Shown here: piece by piece, positions 34,912-39,428 of the stretch
Position numbering within the stretch: position 1 is the stretch's first letter
How the letters are laid out: every line of letters starts with the position of its first letter
Virus record (IMG/VR): IMGVR_UViG_3300048922_000476
Coordinates: 1 to 39,428 of that record
From: a virus
Strand: one strand, 5' to 3'
Length of the DNA stretch: 39,428 bases
Program-made: the position numbers and the translations under genes
The notes under the pieces: generated by a model
The model's database searches: none
What the model saw: only the letters and a program-made list of their open reading frames with translations
Told to the model about the DNA's origin: nothing

Positions 34912-35697
34912 ATGAGCGGACGTTTCTACGACCCGAACCCCACGTATTTCGATCTGCTCAGCAACCAGCCGGTGGCCGGCGGGTTCTTGGCCTTCTACCT
35001 GCAGAGCACGACGACGCCGAAGCTGACGTGGTCGGATCAGGCGCTGACGATCCCGAACACGAACCCGGTCCCGCTGGACTCTTCTGGCCGGGCAAACGTG
35101 AATATCTGGCTGAGCGGCGCATACACGGTGGTGCTGCGTGACTCGCTGGGGGCGGTGATCTGGACGCGAGATGTCAGCGATGGCGCTGCGGGCGGGCTGA
35201 CGATCCCCACGCCGCTGCCTTCCGGCCAGTTCCTGACCAACGACGGCTCTATCCTGTCCTGGGCCTCGATCCTGCAGCCGCCGGATCCGACCGGCTCGGA
35301 CGGCTACTACCTGACGGCGAATGGGGGCGCCTACGTCCTGACCGCGCCACCCACGATCCCGACACCGAACTACAGCTTCGGGGACAACTTCACCAAGATC
35401 GGGACCAACCTGGACCAGTGGGGCACCGGTTCGATCCCGGCCAGCGCGGCGCAGATCGCCACGGGCAACATCACGTTCCCCGTGCCGTACCTCACGGTCC
35501 CGAACCTGCAGGTCACGATCAACAAGGGCTCCGGCGTGGTGTCGGCGGGGTACATCGGCGATATCGGCGTGTCCGCCGTCAGCACCACCGGTGCCACCAT
35601 CGCATGGGACTTGGGGATCGATGACGTCCGGTCGCAGTACAACCTGACCAGCCCGATTCCGATCATGTGGCGTGCGGTGGGCAAGGTCGCTGCCTGA
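34912..35697 (+). CDS. Tail fibre / head-binding protein
   Basis: This 261-residue protein starts MSGRFYDPNPTYFDLLSNQP and has an N-terminal part with SSGRANVNIWLSGAYTVVLR that resembles the virion-attachment domain of phage tail fibre proteins. A linker (TIPTPLPSGQFLTNDGSILS) follows, and the end (VPNLQVTINKGSGVVSAGYI, then WDLGIDDVRSQYNLT) may be a small receptor- or fibre-binding tip. It is the first gene of the fibre module; the ATG at 34912 has GGAG upstream. Confidence 0.75.
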   Translation: MSGRFYDPNPTYFDLLSNQPVAGGFLAFYLQSTTTPKLTWSDQALTIPNTNPVPLDSSGRANVNIWLSGAYTVVLRDSLGAVIWTRDVSDGAAGGLTIPTPLPSGQFLTNDGSILSWASILQPPDPTGSDGYYLTANGGAYVLTAPPTIPTPNYSFGDNFTKIGTNLDQWGTGSIPASAAQIATGNITFPVPYLTVPNLQVTINKGSGVVSAGYIGDIGVSAVSTTGATIAWDLGIDDVRSQYNLTSPIPIMWRAVGKVAA

Positions 35698-36626
35698 TGG
35701 CATCCCCGGCTGACGTACCGCGCATCGCGGAGCCAATCGCTGGGAACGGCGGCTTCGTCACTCGGGCGTGGCTGGACTTCTTCCTCAAGTTGGCCTCGGC
35801 GCAGACTGAGCAGAATCTGGCCGAGCTGTACGCGCAGCTTGCCGCCCGTGTGGCGGAGCTGGAGGATGGCCAATCACTGAGCTTCCAGCTGCTCGGGCAG
35901 GGATCGATCGGCGTACAGGGCATTCCTCAGCCTGGCGGCGCGGTGATTATCACCCTCCAGAACGACGACGACGCGCCCGGCAACACGATGTACTACGGCA
36001 CCGGGCCGACTGGCGACAAGGGCTGGTTCTCCGTATCCAGCGCGATCGCCGGCACCACGAACCAGATCGTGAAGACGACTGGGCCGGATGGGGTGGCGAC
36101 GCTGAGCCTAGCCCCGGCGGTCATCACGTCGCTCGGCAAGGCCGACAGCGCGGTGCAGTCGATCCAGCCGGGCACGGGCATCACGGTGAACAACGCCGAC
36201 CCGCGCAATCCGATCGTGTCTGCGCCGGGCTCGGGCTTCGCGCCGCCGCCGACCGATGGCTCGCCTTACATCGGGCTCAATGGCGCATGGGAACAGGCTA
36301 ACGCCGCATCCTCGCGGTTCTTCCTGATCGAGTACCCGCTGCTCACCGACCAGGCGGGCAACCAGCTCACCGATCAGGCCGGCAACCCGCTGATCGCGAA
36401 CAGCCCGCTCATTCCGCCCGGCTGGCCCAGCATGACGACGGTCGTCGTGGCTGCCGCGCCGCAGGTCATGACGCTGGCGCAGGCCAACGCGCTGAGCGGC
36501 GTTCTGGATGGTCAGGAGGTGTTGATCACCGACTTGGCCGGCGGCCGTGAGCCGTGCTGGTACGACGGGTCCATTTCGAGCGGCACGCGCTGGCGCCGCT
36601 ACTCTGACCGGAGCATCGCGAACTGA
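35697..36626 (+). CDS. Tail fibre protein, coiled-coil and beta-rich
   Basis: This 309-residue protein has an N-terminal helix and coiled coil (NLAELYAQLAARVAELEDGQ) followed by beta-rich fibre-type segments (SIQPGTGITVNNADPRNPIV), a duplicated TDQAGN motif near residue 220 (LLTDQAGNQLTDQAGNPLIA), and a C-terminal beta domain (QVMTLAQANALSGVLDGQEV, then CWYDGSISSGTRWRRYSDRS). It looks like a fibre stem; family unknown. One-base overlaps join it to both neighbours. Confidence 0.7.
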   Translation: MASPADVPRIAEPIAGNGGFVTRAWLDFFLKLASAQTEQNLAELYAQLAARVAELEDGQSLSFQLLGQGSIGVQGIPQPGGAVIITLQNDDDAPGNTMYYGTGPTGDKGWFSVSSAIAGTTNQIVKTTGPDGVATLSLAPAVITSLGKADSAVQSIQPGTGITVNNADPRNPIVSAPGSGFAPPPTDGSPYIGLNGAWEQANAASSRFFLIEYPLLTDQAGNQLTDQAGNPLIANSPLIPPGWPSMTTVVVAAAPQVMTLAQANALSGVLDGQEVLITDLAGGREPCWYDGSISSGTRWRRYSDRSIAN

Positions 36627-37369
36627 TGGCCCTCGACCCGTCCATTTCGATCATCCGCGGCCTGCAGGCGTCGGTCGACCTCAACGGCCTGACGGTCCGC
36701 GTCACGCCTGGCATGTGCTACGTGCCGGGTACTGGGCGGGTGCTGAGCGACGGTACGGCCTCGGTGACGCTGAGCAGCCCGACGCCCAACACGTTCTACC
36801 ACCTGTACGCCTACGACATGGGCGGTGGCCTGATGGGGCTGGAGGCAAGCACTACGCCGCCGGACGCGCCATACCTGGGGACGGCCCGCTGCAAGACTGG
36901 CGATCCGACGCGCCGCTATCTGATCTCCGGCCGCACCAATGCCAGCAGCGTCCTGCGCCCCGGCAAGCACACCCGGCCGGCGGAGATGGGCAACCGGGTG
37001 ATGCTCGACGCTGCTACGGCCGCCGGGTCGGTTCCGATCACCCTGCTGTCCGGATTGGTGGCCACGACCCCGCAGACCATCGACCTGTCCGCCGTGCTGC
37101 CCGTCACCGCTGACCGCGCCATCGTGCAGGTCTTCAACCCGACCAACTTCACGCTCTATACGTCGCGATCTGAGGTGGGGGCGCCCTCGGCGACCAACTT
37201 CCAGTACGCCGCAATCCCCGGCTCTTGCCCCGTGCTTGACGTCACCCTCGACGCGAACAGGCAGTTCACGGTCCTTCTCAGCGCGACGCTCCCTCTTATT
37301 GGGCCGATCCTCGGCCTGCTCACTGGTTCGGTGTCGATCACGCTGGTCGGCTACGACTTCAATCGCTAG
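36626..37369 (+). CDS. Tail fibre paralogue 1
   Basis: This 247-residue protein shares a module with the next gene: TVRVTPGMCYVPGTGRVL, NTFYHLYAYDMGGGLMGLEA, PYLGTARCKTGDPTRRYLI and SGRTNASS. The C-terminal part (LLSGLVATTPQTIDLSAVLP, then NPTNFTLYTSRSEVGA) is different from its neighbour's except for the 'DLSAVLPVTADRAIV' strand. These two probably came from a duplication of one receptor-binding or fibre gene. No enzymatic motif is seen. Confidence 0.7.
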   Translation: MALDPSISIIRGLQASVDLNGLTVRVTPGMCYVPGTGRVLSDGTASVTLSSPTPNTFYHLYAYDMGGGLMGLEASTTPPDAPYLGTARCKTGDPTRRYLISGRTNASSVLRPGKHTRPAEMGNRVMLDAATAAGSVPITLLSGLVATTPQTIDLSAVLPVTADRAIVQVFNPTNFTLYTSRSEVGAPSATNFQYAAIPGSCPVLDVTLDANRQFTVLLSATLPLIGPILGLLTGSVSITLVGYDFNR

Positions 37370-37378
37370 GACCCCATC

Positions 37379-38143
37379 ATGGCCAACGTCAAGTACGCCG
37401 ATCCCACCTACACCGACATCCCGCCCACCGACGACGACAAGGTGATGTTCCGCACCGGTGCCGGCGGCGACGCGCGCGGCTCCATCGTCCAGCCGAAGGG
37501 CTACATCGACGGGCTGAAGATGGTCTGGGTATCCGGCACGCAGGTACAGATCACCCCCGGCGCCGCCTACGTGCCCGGGCCGAAGCGCATCGCCGAACTG
37601 GCCTCGGCGGTGACCCTCACGCCGACCCTTGCCGCCAATACCTGGTATCACAGCTACCTGACCGTCAGCGGCAGCACGGTTGGCGTCGAGGCTGTGACTA
37701 CCGCCCCGGCCGCCCCCTACAACGGCACCGCGCGCGCCAAGACCGGCGACACCTCGCGGCGGTACATCGGGAGTTTCCGCACGAATTCTTCAGCAGCAAT
37801 CATGAAATTCGCGTGCTCCGGCGATCTGCTGGTCTACGACCTGGCAGCGGGGAGCATGGAGCTTCGCCTTGTAAGTGGGTCGGCTACGGTGGCCACTCCA
37901 TTCAGCGTATCGGCTGTGGTTCCTGTAACTGCATCAGTGATCCGAGTGTTCCTTACCAATGCCGTAGGGGGTACTTCGCTGTTTGTGGGAACTCCGGCAA
38001 ACAACTCATTCGTTGCAATTTTCCCCGGCAATGTCAGCGCGTTCGATGTTCCTTTTGATCCAGCTGACCCGAGAATGGTCTACCGCCTCACCGGGGCCGG
38101 GACGGGAACTGTTGACGCCAATGGCTTTTACATTGAGAGGTGA
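37379..38143 (+). CDS. Tail fibre paralogue 2
   Basis: This 254-residue protein shares with gene 36626-37369 the segments QVQITPGAAYVPGPKR, NTWYHSYLTVSGSTVGVEAV, PYNGTARAKTGDTSRRYIG and SFRTNSS. The N-terminus (KYADPTYTDIPPTDDDKVMF) is unique. From about nucleotide 37790 the C-terminal part (FACSGDLLVYDLAAG, then ASVIRVFLTNAVGGTSLFVG) has lower GC and different codon use, suggesting a swapped tip. This is likely the receptor-binding end of the fibre. Confidence 0.7.
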   Translation: MANVKYADPTYTDIPPTDDDKVMFRTGAGGDARGSIVQPKGYIDGLKMVWVSGTQVQITPGAAYVPGPKRIAELASAVTLTPTLAANTWYHSYLTVSGSTVGVEAVTTAPAAPYNGTARAKTGDTSRRYIGSFRTNSSAAIMKFACSGDLLVYDLAAGSMELRLVSGSATVATPFSVSAVVPVTASVIRVFLTNAVGGTSLFVGTPANNSFVAIFPGNVSAFDVPFDPADPRMVYRLTGAGTGTVDANGFYIER

Positions 38144-38145
38144 GC

Positions 38146-38478
38146 ATGTTCGCGATCACAGAAGCCGGCTACCGCGCCGTCACCGCAGACATGGCGCTCT
38201 CGCCTGGGGAAACCCGCGTCGATGCGCTGCCCGCCGCGCTCCTGGCCAAGATCAGGGGCGAGCAGATGAAGGCTGAGCGCAGCCAACGCCTGCGCAGCAC
38301 CGACTGGACCCAGATGGCCGATGCGCCGCTGACGGCCCCAGAGAAGCTGGCGTGGGGTGTGTACCGGCAGGCCCTGCGCGACCTGCCGGCGCTGCCGGGG
38401 TTCCCTGACGTGGCGTGGCCGCAGCAGCCGAGCTTGCTCAACGGCAGGGCAGGCGAGGGCGGCGCTCTCAATCTCTGA
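38146..38478 (+). CDS. Tail fibre assembly-type protein
   Basis: This 110-residue protein follows the fibre genes and ends with the pattern LRSTDWTQMADAPLTAPEKL, YRQALRDLPALPGFPDVAWP, which is typical of phage fibre assembly or chaperone-type C-terminal modules (XkdW-like). It should help fold or assemble the preceding fibres. The ATG at 38146 has GAGAGG 5 nt upstream; a GTG 6 nt earlier overlaps the previous stop and is less likely. Confidence 0.8.
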   Translation: MFAITEAGYRAVTADMALSPGETRVDALPAALLAKIRGEQMKAERSQRLRSTDWTQMADAPLTAPEKLAWGVYRQALRDLPALPGFPDVAWPQQPSLLNGRAGEGGALNL

Positions 38479-38503
38479 GACGGCCGGGCGCTACAGTCTG
38501 GGC

Positions 38504-38686
38504 ATGGACGCCCCAGACAAGCCCGATCCGCCTGACCGCCCGGACCCAACGAAGCTGGCTCCCGGCCTTGACCACCTGCTGATCCGCGACACCCGCACCC
38601 CGGAGGAAAAGCTGGCCGCCTCGTTGAAGGAGTCGGCGAGGCGCAGGGGTAGGCGGTCGAAGTGGTGGGAGAAGGGCGATAAGTAG
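38504..38686 (+). CDS. Small Pro-rich basic protein at the prophage right edge
   Basis: This 60-residue protein has a proline/aspartate N-terminus (MDAPDKPDPPDRPDPTKLAP), then a helical basic part (DTRTPEEKLAASLKESARRR) ending GRRSKWWEKGDK. It lies between the fibre assembly gene and tRNA-Leu. A TACAGT box 6 nt before the ATG, with no ribosome site, would suggest a leaderless message. Whether it belongs to the phage or the host is not clear. Confidence 0.55.
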   Translation: MDAPDKPDPPDRPDPTKLAPGLDHLLIRDTRTPEEKLAASLKESARRRGRRSKWWEKGDK

Positions 38687-38741
38687 CAAGTGAGCCGTTT
38701 TAACTAGCAAGTCGCCTCGTCATGCCCCTCGGGGCTTGGCC

Positions 38742-38767
38742 GTAGCCCCTTCGGGGGCTACCTTTCT
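38742..38767 (+). terminator. Rho-independent terminator at the prophage right end
   Basis: GTAGCCCC, loop TTCG, GGGGCTAC is followed by CTTTCT. The perfect 8-bp stem with a UUCG loop makes it a strong terminator, though the T tract is short. It likely ends rightward late transcription before the tRNA. Confidence 0.75.
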
Positions 38768-38836
38768 ACGGGGAGGCGGCCGATTCACGCCCCCATTACG
38801 CCAAATCCTTTGAAACCCTTGTGCCACAAGGCCAGT

Positions 38837-38923
38837 TGGTGCCGAAGGTGGGACTCGAACCCACACGCTTTTAAGGGCGGCGGATTTTGAGTCCGCTGCG
38901 TCTACCGATTCCGCCACTTCGGC
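38837..38923 (-). tRNA. tRNA-Leu (anticodon CAA), likely attachment site
   Basis: Read on the minus strand, this 87-nt gene begins GCCGAAGTGGCGGAAT, with the D arm GGTAGACGC, anticodon stem GCGGA and loop CTCAAAA, giving anticodon CAA (leucine). There is a long variable arm, a T arm (GTGGGTTCGAGTCCCAC), acceptor CTTCGGC and an encoded CCA. All stems pair. Its 3' end faces the prophage, typical of integration into the 3' part of a tRNA, with the integrase at the other end. Confidence 0.95.
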
Positions 38924-38936
38924 TGGCTGGCCGCGT

Positions 38937-38944
38937 AGTGTATA
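38937..38944 (-). promoter_or_regulatory. Probable tRNA-Leu promoter (-10)
   Basis: On the minus strand TATACA or TACACT lies about 14-20 nt before the tRNA 5' end, the usual position of a -10 box. No convincing -35 box could be picked, so this call is weak. Confidence 0.35.
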
Positions 38945-39012
38945 CAAAATCCACACATCTGTGCAGGCCTGAATGCTTAAGCTCCTGTCAGGGTTTCACC
39001 TACACAGAACGC

Positions 39013-39018
39013 TATACT
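39013..39018 (+). promoter_or_regulatory. Promoter -10 box of the response regulator
   Basis: TATACT lies 29 nt before the ATG of the response regulator, in a stretch free of other genes. The -35 box is not clear. It faces away from tRNA-Leu, so the two genes are divergent. Confidence 0.4.
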
Positions 39019-39047
39019 CATCGCGCTGAACCATACAGGGAGTCGTT

Positions 39048-39428
39048 ATGAGCGCGCTGCAGGATCTTCGGGTACTGGTGGTCGAGAACGACGAAATGAG
39101 CGCATCCCTGCTGCAGATGCAGCTGATCCAGTCCGGCGCCATCGTGGTCGGGCTGGCGGCCTCGGTGGGCGAGGCGTTGCGGCTGCTGGGAGAGACCCAG
39201 CCGCAGGTTGCCCTGCTGGACTATCGGCTGGCCAACAACGAAACGAGTGAGTCCGTGGCCGCAGCGTTGGCTGCGCGTCAGATCCCCTTCGTCCTGGCCA
39301 CCGGCATGGCCACTGACCATCTGCCCGATGCCTTCCGTTCGGGCGTGATCCTGAGTAAGCCGTACCTGACGGCTGAATTGAACGCCGCCCTGGCGCGCGC
39401 GCAGGTCGGCGATTCCGTCGCCGGCTGA
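39048..39428 (+). CDS. Stand-alone response regulator receiver protein (chromosomal)
   Basis: This 126-residue protein is a receiver domain only: LRVLVVENDEMSAS with the acidic pair Glu13/Asp15, phosphoacceptor Asp58 in VALLDYRLAN, Thr85 in FVLATGMAT and Lys104 in ILSKPYL. It has no output domain, so it probably acts by protein contacts, such as with a histidine kinase. The ATG at 39048 has GGGAG upstream. It lies beyond the tRNA and should be a host gene. Confidence 0.93.
   Translation: MSALQDLRVLVVENDEMSASLLQMQLIQSGAIVVGLAASVGEALRLLGETQPQVALLDYRLANNETSESVAAALAARQIPFVLATGMATDHLPDAFRSGVILSKPYLTAELNAALARAQVGDSVAG

Noticed and set aside
38687-38712. Short direct repeat AGCAAGT near the right edge
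   Set aside because: Two 7-bp copies are too short to mean anything; the stretch is explained as spacing before the terminator.
38720-38956. Open frame of 78 codons on the minus strand across the tRNA-Leu
   Set aside because: It is an artefact of the tRNA sequence (its residues come from the tRNA itself), a common false gene; the tRNA fully explains the stretch.
1-39428. CRISPR array, insertion sequences or transposase genes
   Set aside because: No regularly spaced repeats and no transposase-type proteins were seen; the only repeats are operators and short iteron-like copies.

Overview
The window is a nearly complete temperate phage genome integrated in a GC-rich gammaproteobacterial chromosome. 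The best guess is a Xanthomonadaceae (Stenotrophomonas/Xanthomonas-like) host, judged from base composition, codon use and gene style; no database was searched. The first base is the start codon of the integrase. The right edge is a tRNA-Leu(CAA) gene whose 3' end faces the prophage, followed by a chromosomal stand-alone response regulator. The likely reading is insertion into the 3' end of that tRNA, with the other attachment copy lying just left of the window.

Layout. (1) 1-1147: integrase (+) converging on, and overlapping, an excisionase-like gene (-). (2) 914-11747: a tightly packed leftward early operon of about 30 mostly small genes, many joined by ATGA or similar overlaps. It carries a 5-methylcytosine methyltransferase, a Lar-like zinc protein, SSB, a lambda-exonuclease-like (YqaJ) nuclease and a probable annealing recombinase, plus many unrecognised small and membrane proteins and one visibly decayed small gene. 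(3) 11748-12757: immunity region with repressor, two clusters of 14-bp ATAGGC-NN-GCCTAT operators, PL and PR. (4) 12758-17324: rightward early genes: Cro-like, CII-like, replication (DUF1376 type with iteron-like repeats), NinB, DUF1364, RusA and a Q-like antiterminator. (5) 17325-19440: late promoter, palindrome and terminator, then lysis genes (GH24 endolysin, holin candidate, Rz with nested Rz1). (6) 19821-34653: a P22-type podovirus head and injection module in P22 order: TerS, TerL, portal, scaffold, coat, gp4-like, gp10-like, then three ejection proteins. (7) 34650-38686: a reverse-strand membrane protein at the place where P22 carries its immI/sieA region, then tail fibre genes and a fibre assembly protein.

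How it works together. The repressor should hold PL and PR through the matched operators. On induction, Cro/CII and the leftward operon set the developmental choice, replication and recombination. The Q-like protein would let late transcription pass the terminator at 17401 into lysis, packaging and virion genes. The repressor lacks a visible LexA-like cleavage domain, so induction may not be by simple self-cleavage.

Most unusual points: (a) the P22 gp10-like tail protein is split. Its body is followed by an added Ig-like domain and a seven-repeat beta-propeller, and its normal C-terminal domain is a separate downstream gene. (b) A 2-oxoglutarate/Fe(II) oxygenase-like protein and a GNAT acetyltransferase sit between the gp10-like and ejection genes, where P22 has its tail needle and gp14. 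(c) A 52-residue membrane protein with its own promoter lies antisense at the immI-like position. (d) A small early gene is interrupted by in-frame TGA and TAG, yet still ends in an ATGA junction with the next gene.
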